Origin: Setophaga petechia
Lineage: Eukaryota > Chordata > Aves > Passeriformes > Parulidae
Direction: 5' to 3'
DNA length: 64,000 bases
Assembly: GCA_024362935.1 (NCBI GenBank)
Contig: JANCRA010000018.1
Span: 1,302,001-1,366,000 of the forward strand
The notes beneath the pieces were generated by a model. That model had not been told where the DNA came from and searched no databases. It saw nothing but the letters and a program-made list of their open reading frames with translations. Below, piece after piece: positions 11,951 to 29,200 of the stretch. Each line of letters opens with the position of its first letter. Position 1 is the stretch's first letter. Position numbers and translations under genes: made by a program.

Positions 11951-12279
11951 AGATTTTAAAAAATATTTTATTTTATTTTTATGTGTAGAGTTGCCTTTTG
12001 AGGGATGGGGTGGAGGCAGTGATGGCAAAGCACAGACACAGATTTTTGAGCTCCTTGCTAGGAAGGAATTGCTGTGGGCAAGCAAGAGCAGCAGTCCCAG
12101 CCCCAGCAGATTTAGAGATTTTAAAAAATATTTTATTTTATTTTATTTTTATGTGTAGAGTTGCCTTTTGAGGGATGGGGTGGAGGCAGTGCTGGCAAAG
12201 CACAGACACAGATTTTTGAGCTCCTTGCTCGGAAGGAATTGCTGTGGGCAAGCAAGAGCAGCAGTCCCAGCCCCAGCAA
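11951..12279. repeat. Tandem duplication of about 166 bp
   Basis: The block at 11951-12107 is repeated at 12117-12279 with very few differences; a different number of TTTTA units near the start and an A/C change (CTTGCTAGG versus CTTGCTCGG) can be seen. It appears recent. Confidence 0.9.
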
Positions 12280-14604
12280 ACCAGGGCAGATTTCCCCACA
12301 CTCCAACATTCTCCTCCTAACCCTAAAAACCCCTAAATCTTTCCATCCCAACAGCAGCAGCTCTCAGGAATGATGTTCCACTGCCACCCTTGGTCTAAGG
12401 AAAATGTCAAACCTCATTTTAGTACTTAATTACACAATTTCCAGCACTGCCTTTCTGGTTCTCATGCTCCACTGCCCATAGTGTGAGTTCCTGTGTCCAG
12501 TTTGAAGTTATTTCACTGAGATAAATCAGCCTAAAAGCAGCTTTTTACCATGGAGACTGAAAGAGAATTGTAGGTGTGTTATGTGTGAGAGATGCAGATT
12601 GAGGGCTGGCTTTTCCAGCTCAAATAGCTCAGGGATAAAATTCATACAGAATGATCTCCCTGCTTTCTGCTGCTAATTCAGCTACAAAAATCTGGGGGAT
12701 GCAGCAGCTTTTACAACTCCTTTGCTCCATGGAAGGGGAGATTTCAGCAAAGCTGGGACAGTCTGGCAGTGAGAAGGGCAGCAATATCATCCCAACAGCA
12801 GGAACCATATCTAATATACATAAAACCAAAATTCTTATCCAACCCTCACTGTGGTGAGTGACCCCACGTTTATGAATTAATATGGAAACATCTTGAGACA
12901 TTATTTAAATGTTTAACTAATTTGTAATCATCATCCCCTGCCCCCCAGCAAAAAAAAAAACAAACAAAAACAAATCCACAAGACTAATGCTCAGCACTTG
13001 GGATAGTTTTCAGAGGTCAAGAAAATAAATGTTAAGTCCATGTTTTTAATTAATTTCTACCACATAATTCTCCTCCAAATGGATTTTGGAAAGAGAGGAG
13101 TAACAAGTCTTGCCTGCAAGGCAGACAAGCAGCAGGAGGTGCAGGTTTTGAATTGGCTTTTAAGGAGTCAGAAAACCCACAAAGCTGCCAGTTGGTAAAA
13201 TTTAGTTCTGGGTCCTCAATTTGGAGAGACAGACAATCCAGAGATGAACAGAAGCAACAGCAGTTTGCAGCTGAACCGTTCCTAGCAAAATCCATTTACT
13301 TTGGGCATTTTTGATGATAGACTTTTCCACTTGCTGCTGAAGTTGGGCTGGAAGGACAGTGACTGATGGCTTGGGGAAGAGCTGCAATGGGAGCTGGGCA
13401 CAGAACACAGCCCAGTGGCTGCTGCAGTGGAAATAAATGTGTGTGGAGGTGTTCCTGTGCAAAGCAGCCCCATCCATCCCCAGCAGCCTCAAAGGCTTTG
13501 GAAATAAACACAAAGTCTGGGCTGGAAGCTGCACCCTGAGCTAAGGCTGAGGGCAGGGACACAGGGCACTCCCCAGCCCCAAACCCAGTGACCCCACAGC
13601 TTGTGGAAATAAGGATGATTTTGTGCCAAATTCATTAAATAAACTGTCAGGAGGGGGGTTTGCACCTGATCCTTCTTTGCCACAGAATTGCAGGCACATA
13701 ATGTGGAGGGGATGTGGATGCTGCTTGTTTGGGGTAAACAAAGCAGCACCAGCTCACACTGGGGGCTTTTGCTTTCCTGCCTCCCTGGGACACCAGGAAT
13801 GTCCCCCTGGGCTCCTCATCCTTGTGGAGCACAGCCTGGGACAGGGTTACACATCACACCTGACACCTCAGGAAATGAGAATTGGCCCAGGAGCAGCTTT
13901 GATCCTTAATTGCTGCAGGTGCCAGCCTTGCTGTTTAACTCCTGTCTGCCAGACACAGTACAACAGGAGCTTTCACACCTCAGCTCTCCTCTCCTCATGC
14001 ATTACTCTGCTAATGCAACTTGCTGCCTTCTATTGGCAGGGAATTACAGAACCATTATTGCATGTTCATGAGAAAAAGCTCCAGATAGCAAGAGGTCAAC
14101 AGGTTGAGCTTCACTTACTTTGGCACTGTCAGCAGTTGGCACTGCTCGTGTTTCATGACAAAAAAGTCTCTCCTTATGCTGGAAGGAAAAAAAACACCCT
14201 CCATACTTTGCTTTTATGTCTTGGTAATGCAGACATTTGGTTTTGAAAAGAGCAGCTCAATTCTCATTCAAATAAAAAATACTGACTTGCACAAGGCCTT
14301 ACTGTTAAACGTTTGCTTTGGGTTTATGTTAAAAGTCATGTAAAAAAGGCAGGCAAAACTCAGCTGAATTACATTTTCTTTGCTCCTTATGCTTTGTAAT
14401 TCTTACTGAATAGAAATAAGGTGGGATTTTTTTTTTCTCCCATTACCATAGCTCTTTGTGGGGCTTCAGAGTGCATTAAATTTTGTCTGACAAGACTCTA
14501 CCCAGGCTCCCTAAATACTGGGGCTGGGCTAAAGGATCACTTTAGCCACTTTTTCCCCCTTTAATAAAGGGGGACTTTATTTAGATGTGGCTATGGCAGA
14601 GATT
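12280..14604. other. Intergenic, no gene seen
   Basis: It contains the longest plain open frame of the left region (13623-14246, 207 codons) but with no domain, no codon pattern and no splice context. I treat it as chance. Confidence 0.45.
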
Positions 14605-14740
14605 GTGCAATCCAGAGGGTTGAGGGGATTCCCCATCCCTGGAGGTGGCACTCAGAGCCCTGGGCTGGTGGGGATCAGTCAAAGACTGAGTCCAGCCTTG
14701 GAGCTCTTTTCCAACCTCATCACCTCTGTGATTCTGAGAG
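14605..14740 (+). mobile_element. Diverged CR1 LINE 3' fragment
   Basis: The order of blocks is CR1-like: GGGGATTCCCCATCCCTGGA, then GGAGCTCTTTTCCAACCTCA, then a CTGTGATTCTGAGAG tail. It is more diverged than the other copies. Confidence 0.65.
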
Positions 14741-17419
14741 GTTTTCTTCTTAACCTTCTCAGGCAATATTTATTATCCTTACTGCATTACAGCCTTGAAA
14801 GGAATTTCTGCTCCCCCATTCCAAACCACTTAAGAAAATTCTGTTTGTCACTCCTTAAGCAGCTGTAGAGAACCACACAAAATTATTAACACCACAGGGC
14901 TGTGCAAACAGCAGGGAAAAATTGGTTACCACATTTTCCTCAACAAGCAAGGTAAAATCCTTCCAATTAACATTTTAGTTAAGAAATTCACTCACCATGC
15001 CTTTTCTTAAAGGTTGCAGCTCAGTCTTTTAATTTTTTTCACAGCATTTTTCACTGTGGCTCTATTGCAGATTACATACCCAGCAGCAAGAAGGAAAACT
15101 AAGTGAATTATACTTTTAGCTCATACTTTATTCTCTTTACTTTAAAACTTCAGGAACTCAGGCATCCATTTCACCCATCATTTATCCTTGGAGACTAAGG
15201 CAGCTTCAGGGAAAAAAGCAATTACCTACTATGGAAAGTCTAGGAGTTACAATTATGAAATAATAAAATGTCAAAGACACGTCTAATTTAGATATAGGGT
15301 TTTATACTCAGCTTAGTGAAACAGTACAAAATATTCTCTGAAATTTCTCCATCCATCAGCTGGAATCACTCCTTTGACTGTGATACCAAATGCAAATTCA
15401 CAAGTGTTTATACAGCAGATCTGAGCGTGCATTAGAAATCAGCAATTGAAAATCTATTTTGCTTACCTTGTCACCAATAATGGGATTACAGCACTAAAAA
15501 ACCACTTTTCCTTCTGGATACACTAAGTAGAATGCTTCTGTCTCCAGAGAGAGTGGAACTCAATTTCCCTTCCTCTTGGTTCGTGGAGGAATTTAATGTC
15601 TCTTCCTCTCAGTGCTTGAAATGTCACTGACAGACCCCCAAAAACAACCCCACCTCTGGAATCAGCAAAGGAATCCTCATGATTTATAAACCTTTAACAG
15701 CAAGGAACAAATTCCAAAGGAACAGCAGTAGCAGAGTGTAACCAAACTTTTCACTGAAGCTGTCTGAGCACAGTGATCTTTACCCAACACCACAAGGTTC
15801 CCTGGGATGCTCAAGCCCTGAACTGCAAATTGTGGCTGTGTGCTGCCAGGGAAAGCCTTTGTGATCTTCACATGGTGATGAGCAGCACTGCAAGGGGGCA
15901 GAGACAGGGAAGAGATGAAACCCTTTATCGAATAATCACAGACCCAGATAGGGCCCAGGTGGGGCAGTGCAGCCCAAATTCACAGCCTGGCACCTCAGGT
16001 GCTGCTGAGCTCCACTCCTGACCCTTCAATGAACATTAAAGCCATGAATTTGCCCAAATCTGGCAAAAATAATGGTGAGGATGGCAAGCTAGACTGGGGA
16101 AGGGATGGCAGTGACCAGCAAGGAGTCAGCCCTGTGCTGTCCCCCCACTGAATGAGTGCTTGCTGTGACAATGTGCTGCCCCAGCCCCTGCTGCTGCCTG
16201 ATCTGGATGGGACAAGGTGCAAAACCAGAAGTCAGGGAAAAAATGCTCAGGAAATCCAGCAAGCAAACCTGGGGGGAAGCACCCTGCATTGTCTGTGTCA
16301 CAGCCTTGTGGGGCAGGAGAGGCACAGAGAAGCCCAGGGACATCCCCTCCACAGACATCTCCAGGTGAGCCCAACCTCCTCCTCTGCCTTGGGGACAACA
16401 GCACTGAGCAGTTTTGTAGCAAATTTCAAGCTTCTGTTACAGCATGAGGAAAAAATTGTTTTGTCTCAGCCTCAAAGGAGCAAATTTAGCATTGCCCAAC
16501 ACCTTGCTCTGTTTAGAGGTCCAAACTCTTGGGACTGTGCATCTGTAAGAAGTGAAGCCCATGGTGGTACAAAATTCACTCCAGGACTAAGTGAAGAAAA
16601 GGGAAAAAGAACAGTTGGTTGTGGCCAAGGTTAGTGAATTCTTCATCATAAATTAAATTTATGCAGCATATTAAACTTCAATCTTTGAAGGGTGTTTTTA
16701 TCCTTGCAGACTGTTCTAAAATGACATGTAACAAAAGGAGTGAGGACAAAGAAGCTGGATTTAAAAGAGAACTGGGCAGATTTAGGACCAACATTCTCCA
16801 ATGCAGGAATTCTGTAAGAGAAGCCAAATGACCCAGGGGCATCTTTTCAGTCCTGTTTTTTAGCACCAAGGAACCACATTCCCTTTCAAAGGCAACATCA
16901 GCCCAGATGTGCATGAGGAAAAGCAGAGGAGAGAACAGTGCCAACGCCCAGGATGGCCTGGCACAGCCCAGGGAGCTGCCACAGCTCCCAGCACACTCTG
17001 CCTGCAGGGCCTCCCCAGAAGGGCAGTCCTGGGGCAAGGTGAGCCAGGCTGAGCAGGGCAAAGCAAGAATCTCAGGCACAACTGCCAGGGCTCCTCCAAG
17101 GGCAAGGGATAATCACTGCTGTGCCCAGTCCAGCTGTTACCATTGCAAACATCACTCCAGTCTGAAGGGGAAATCAAATAAATGCAGCAATCTAAAGCTT
17201 AGATTTGTGGGGAGTTTGTCTTGACAACTTTCCTTTCCTTCCCCACCCAAGTGAGAGAGGCAGAGCCTCTGGAAAATGAGGAGGAAACACCTGCAGAACA
17301 GACAAGGCTGCCCTGGACACACAGTGTGAGATCTGAACAGCACATTAGTAAAAGGAGCACTTTGGTGGAGATGGAGATAAAATAATGTTTAATCCAGACT
17401 GACACTATCTGCTGGTGCT
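14741..17419. other. Intergenic, no gene seen
   Basis: AT-rich to mixed sequence. Open frames of up to 160 codons (16152-16634) show no recognisable domain. Confidence 0.45.
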
Positions 17420-17758
17420 TGTGACAGTGCTCACAGGGAAGAGATGAGGAATTGACTCCGTGTTTCAGAAGGCTTGATCTGTTATTTTATGATATATATT
17501 AAAATTATACTAAAAGAAGAAAGGATTTCATCAGGAGGCTAAGAATAGAAAAAGAATGGAATGATAAAAGTTTGTGTCTCAGAGTCTGAGCCAGCTGACT
17601 GTGATTGGCCACTAATTAAAACAACTACATGAGACTAATTTCAGATTCACCTCTTGCATTCTACAGCAGGAGATAACCATTGTTTATATTTTGTTTTTGA
17701 GGCTTCTCAGGAGAAAAAATCTTAAGGAAAGGATTTTTCAGCAAACGTGTCTGTGGCA
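17420..17758 (-). mobile_element. Solo LTR (family A)
   Basis: A 339-bp element on the minus strand begins TGCCACAGACACG and ends CTGTCACA. It has a perfect 6-bp target duplication, GGTGCT (17414-17419 and 17759-17764). It shares the GACTGTGATTGGCCA block and the AT-rich polyadenylation region with the 4569 copy. Confidence 0.88.
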
Positions 17759-18009
17759 GGTGCTGGCTGGAGCCAAGGAAGGTCTGGCACCAGCACACTG
17801 GGAGGTTCCACACTCACCACCTGCCCTCAGCTCAAGATAAACCTTGCTCTGAGCTGGGCACCTGGCACCTCTCACAGCCTTGGACACAAATCTGGGGATC
17901 AGGATTAAAGCTTCCAGCCAAAACCAAGCCAGCCTAAGCTTTTCTTCACTTCTTTATAGGCTGAGGAAAATCAAAACAAGTGATTAAGACGGTTCTTTGC
18001 TTCATTAAC

Positions 18010-20339
18010 AAATATACAAAGTTTTATTTTGTTTATTAGATTGGTTTTCTGTATGTTAACATTATCATAGCAGTTATAACCCACATTCACAGCAGAAATT
18101 TTCTAAGAGCATTTTGCAACACTAACTGCTGTATCAGAAATCCTTAAGAGAAACTTATCTTTTAGCTACTCAGGTAACTTGAATAATAAAGTGCAAAACC
18201 ACAATAAAATTTGACAGACATATGTCCCAGCTCATATTCAGTGGAAAAGAAAGGTTTATAAGACCACTAGATATGGATTCACTGCACACAACAGAAGAGT
18301 GTGACCTGAAGACACCAGTTTTCAAGTTTTCCCATTACCAGACATTGATTACAATGAATAATTTTCCATTACTTTTAAGGGTAACATAGAGAAATCACAA
18401 TGAGGTTATAAATAAAACAGAACACATTGGCCAGACAACCTGAAGCTTAGCCCTGTATTTGGTACCTTTTACCCAATAAAGGTTTTGGGAAGAACTGATG
18501 AACAGGAACAGTTCATTTCTTGATGAAATAGCCTCTGATTTGACAAGGAACCACCTGGCAGGACATAACACAGCAGCTCGTGTGGACACAGGTCATGGGT
18601 GGGTTTTTTATATGTATTTTTTACCACCCACAGACACAGACATGGTCTCATTCAACTTATGATTGCCAGCAGTAATTACTGTCCTGCTCAATCCAAGAAA
18701 ATAGAGAAAACTCAGAATATTATGGGAATCAGGTCCAATTCATAAACCACAACCCAATTTTTTGTGTTTCTCTCTCTCTACAGCCACTGCTGCAGCCTCT
18801 CCAGTACCAAACACTCTTTTTCCAGGACAGATGAAGTATCACAAACTCCAGGGGCCTTTCCCTTCCTTCTCCCTGACTCATGGATCTTCATTGAAGCCCT
18901 TTGGAGCTATGACTTAATTGAGAATCACCCACAAGGAGACTACTCAACCCTTTTAGTTACAGAATGCAAAGATGCAAATTAAATACCACTCTAATTTCGT
19001 CAGCTCCAACATTGCTGCTTTTCTACCACTTGCCAAAAAATGACAGTTCAGCAGGCCAAGCTTTAAGAAATACCAGAAAGTTTGAACTATAAATTGATTT
19101 TGCATCCCTTTACTAAGCTCACTTTGCTAAGGACACGAGACACCACTGTCAGGACAGAGAACAGGCTGACCAGCAAGCTTTAAGGACCACGTCCTGCTTA
19201 TAGCTCTATGTGGAACCAAAAATTGCACAACATACATTCCCAAAGAACTCATTTTTACACAATACTCTCCTTCACATTGTTCTATTTGACTACAGTCAGT
19301 GCTCTCATCGAGGGAACAATTCCATGCACAAATAGACAGCAGAACATCCAGTGCTATTTGGGAGGCTGCAGTTTGCATTTCCCCCTCTTGGATCCTTTCA
19401 GATCAGCAAATGCAAGGACCCAGCTGTTGTACCTGGGATAAGGCACTTGCCCCAGATGAGCAGTACAGCACCAGGCCAGTGTGCCAGACAATCTGCAGGG
19501 ACCTTTTCTTCACCATTTACAGCCAAACAAGGAATAGTTCTGGAGCAATTGTGCTCCTTCAGCCTGGAGTGCTCCTCCTGTAACAGCTTTCAAAGCTGCT
19601 TCACATTCTCCCCTAAACTTCCTAGTAATGGCCACAGATTTTGCAAACTTCCAGAGGTTTATTCTGTTTCCAAATCAGCTCGAGGTGCACTTCCAAGGGA
19701 TTCGTCAGAACTTGTGAAACATCACCAGGAAATCACAAAGAGAAAATTTCCACCTGTCCAGCAGCAGCTCTTAACCACCTACACAGCCAAGGTTTGTCAG
19801 TCGAGGTCTCACATGATTTCAATTCCCTGAAAAAACAAAGTTGCCTTATGGCATGCATAGTATAGATATCACTAGTGCTACCTGGAAGAGTTCTAGCTCC
19901 AATCCTCCTCCCTCCCAAAGGGGACAAATTCAAACCCACTTATCTCAAGAGTTTGAAATTCAATCTTTGCTGCATATATTTCAAATAAACCTGTGCTCCA
20001 AACCTTGGAATAGCCTAGCAATAAAAAAGCCTGTTAACTCGCCACTAACAGAAGACTAAGAAAGAAGTGAGATCTAGTTCCTATCAAAAACAAAAAGCAC
20101 ATCTCACTTCTGGGTTTATTTATTACTTTCTCAAAGACATTTTAATATAATTATTCTGATATTCTGGTCTAGATAACAGCCAAAATCTCAGTTTTAAGGA
20201 AAACCCCTCATTTTACACTGATTTGAACTCCCGGTAGCTTTAAGCACCCAAATAATTTAAATTTCTTTTTCTATTGAATGAATGTTCTGCAGTTCTAGAA
20301 AGATGAGTTATGCACTTTTGTTCACATACAAAAAGACAG
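18010..20339 (-). other. Possible extended PDCD10 3' UTR, otherwise unannotated
   Basis: This is AT-rich, repeat-poor sequence with no convincing coding frame. Two further AATAAA hexamers on the minus strand stand close together at 18037-18032 and 18028-18023, just before the solo LTR that ends at 17758. A long 3' UTR form ending there is plausible but not proven. I see no exon or RNA gene here. Confidence 0.3.
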
Positions 20340-20743
20340 TCTAACAGATGTAAACTATTTATTGAATATTTGCCACCAATATTGTTAAATACATAATCTT
20401 GCAGTTTTCCGCTTTCAAGTTAAATGTCAGAAACAGAACACCAAATATTTACAATTCTTGTAAGGAATGTTACATAATGACACATTAAGGCGTAAATTCT
20501 TTTGGCTTATAATTCTGAAAAGAATGATAATAGCAAAAAGTGATGCAAAATCTTTCTTGTGAGATTATGATTAAGCTACAATGTTTTACAAAAATATGGT
20601 GTAAGATGGCAATAATCCCATTCAAAATCCTGCATTAGGCCCCTCGAGAGGGGCTGATAATTTATACAGTCAAAACTTTAAAATTTACATATAAAGGTAC
20701 CCTATCCACCATTGAAAAGTACAACTCTCAACATATACAGTTT
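20340..20743 (-). other. PDCD10: PDCD10 3' untranslated region (short form)
   Basis: The region downstream of the stop is AT-rich and free of recognisable transposons. The first good polyadenylation hexamer read leftward is AATAAA at 20363-20358, about 380 nt after the stop, giving a 3' UTR of about 0.4 kb, similar in scale to mammals. The exact cleavage point cannot be read from sequence alone. Confidence 0.6.
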
Positions 20744-26254
<5,511 letters not shown>

Positions 26255-29200
26255 CTATAGAAGCAAAAAACTCCTCATTCACTGAAATGTCTCCTCCTTT
26301 TCCTCGTTGTGCAGGAATACTTGAAGAACTTGGGAAATCTTTTGTCCTTAGGGTGTGTGAGAAAAGAGAAAACAAACACACAATTACAAATGCTCGAGAG
26401 GGACAGGCTCTAAAAATGACAAGCACAGATCAATGTGAGTTCTGTAATGTAGAAACCAGGGATTTCCTATTACATGAGTCAAGTAAACATGGGATGACCA
26501 CTTGGTGTAACTTCAGAACTCTAACAGAAATCTATTAAATGAGTATTTTAAAGAAAAGGTGCTACCCCAAGTGTTTTTTCCTTTAAGTTCTCATGGAATC
26601 AATTCTCCTTAAAGCAGGGGTTTTATGTGCTATTTACCAAAATCTTGCCACCACTCACAGGCAGCAGCATAAGGTTCCTGACAACTCCCATCCAGGAAAA
26701 ACTTGGAGAGGACTATATGCAGCCCAAGCCTCATCCAGATGCATTGTGACTATTAAAACCACCTATAAATAGGTATATTTATAAATACTCCATGTTGCAC
26801 ATGCATCAAGCTGTGATTCTGCTGGGGATCAGTGCCTACTTTCCACCCATCTGAATGTGAACACTGCATCTTTGGTTTTATATAAGCTGAAGTCATGTTT
26901 CCACTCAGGGTGTGCCACCAGCTATGTTAACTCAATGGAAAATTATTGTTCCAGTAACTGAACCTCTGTTTTGGAAGTTCTCCACCCAGCCCAGCTCATC
27001 ATATCCATCACTGCTCAGACCCAGAAATTATGTGGAAAAGAAAAAAGGTCACCTTACAGTTGATAAAAAGCCCTTGTTCCAGCCTGCTGTATTTTCTCTT
27101 AATCAGATTCTTTTAAAAATATTTTATATGACATAATTGAGTTTAAAGACCTGAAGTCCAAGTCAGAAATAAAGATAAAAAGAAAGATATTAAGAGTTTT
27201 AATTTTTAGATTTGCTTGGAGGATTTAATGCACTAGAGGAAGGATTTTTCCTCCTAGCAAGCTCCAGACACCTGGCATTTGCATGTCTGTGTAATTTACT
27301 GATATTTTAGTAAGAAGTGAAAAGAGTGAAATGGTAAGAAACAGCAGAAACTACTCCAGCAATCAATATCACTTCCTGAGAGTATGAACAGGTTAAGAAC
27401 ATGCCAAGACATTTCTTCAAGCCATATCCCTCATTATGCTCTGCCCTGCTGAAGATCTTCAGGCTGTTTAAACAGAAGAACAGGTATTGTTTGTCCAGAG
27501 CAGATCTATAATTGTTTAGCCATAATTATACAAGTGAAATTCATTACTGATTACAGTCAGCACAGAGAACAAACTGGATGACTACAAATCTTGTGCATTT
27601 CTCTTTTGGGAACAGTAAAAGCTGAAGAAAAATTCAACATTAGTAGAGTAAAAACTTTATACAAGCCTTCTAACATGGAGTGCAAAACCTCACTCTGTTC
27701 CTCCTGCTGCTCCAGCCTCAAAGTGCCACAGATGAGCTGATTCCTCCAGCCCCAGAAAAGAATTCCTGAGGCTTTAGAAAGGGCTCTGCGTGGATGAAAT
27801 GCATCCACAGGGATGGAACTGCAATAATCAGGGGTCTCACAATTTATCACCCACCCCTGGTATTTTACAGCTGTCAAGAACAAGCAGGAATACAAGTGAA
27901 TATTCATCATTCCTCCAGAAGTGGAATGTTTTCCCAAGAACTTGTTTCAGTTACATAAATTCATGCCAGGTCTGCTCACATGGGGGGAGGGAACTTGTCT
28001 GGACAAGTTTTCACTCCCTCCTGCAGGTACAAGCCGTCCCATTTATTATCCATGTGTATTCCCTGCTGGATGGAGATTTGGTTTTTTGCTGTTGAATTCC
28101 TCCTTCCTGGAAGTTCAGAGAGTGTCCACTCACACATCTGCATTCACAGATGAATTTATAGCACATTTTTATCTGTAGTCTCAGAGTAAGTTTTTTAAAT
28201 AGTTAAATCAGGTCACTGAACATTGTTCTACCCAAAAGATTTTTATCACAGGAAGAAGGGCAAAAAAGGACAAAATTGCCATTAGATATAATTACTTTGT
28301 TTTTATGGGTTAGCAGTATCCACACACACACAAAAGGAAATACTAAGTGAAATGATGGATTTTTATGATGATGAAAACCTATTACACTGTGAGCTACCAT
28401 GAAGAACTCATTTTCTCCTGAAGAACCATAAGCTATTGTGACTAATCCATGGTACACTTAAAACCCTCATATAAAAACAATTACACATTATCTATTACCC
28501 CTTTTCCAGACACTGACATTCCTAAAAAAAAAAAGATACAACACTTGGATTTATATTAACACAAAAGATGCCAATTTTGCAACTGAAGAGGTGGGTTTAT
28601 ATATATGTGCACACAAGAAATATTTAAGAGCACCAAATGCTTTTGTTGCCACGGTATGAAAAGAAATATATTCAATTTATCACACTGCTTGTTCATTATT
28701 TCAGAAATCTTCCTGTTTTCCAGAAGATACACTAGGAAGCATCACAGTGTCATGAAGGACCTGACTGCTAAAATTCTCAAACTATTTATCTTTACAGTCA
28801 GGAATCAACTTCACATCTTTTGGATGCAGCTTATTCACTTCAGTCTTTGCTAGTGTTAAATAGAAAGAATAATTATCTTCATAAAGCCTCTGTGTTCATT
28901 GTGTTACAGAAAGTCAGTTTGTCATCATAAACGACATCCAAATACCCCTGAAGGTGGTCTCAGTCCTGATTAGGGACCAAATCCTCAAGAAAACTGAAGT
29001 TTCTGTTCTAACTAGATCAATTATCAGCAAGTCCACTAACTTTCAAAATGGCCTGACTCGAGCCAAAGTTTAATGCACATTATCAGCAGCACGGAGGAGC
29101 TTTCAGCATTTCTTTTAGGATGTGATCAAAAGCAGCTCAGCACAGCTGCCAGACTTCCTGACAGTGTCTTGTAACAGCTTAACTTCAGTTCTCCAATCCC

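Noticed and set aside
13623..14246. 207-codon open frame
   Set aside because: No domain, low-complexity stretches absent, Cys/Trp/His-rich composition untypical of coding DNA, and no splice or promoter context.
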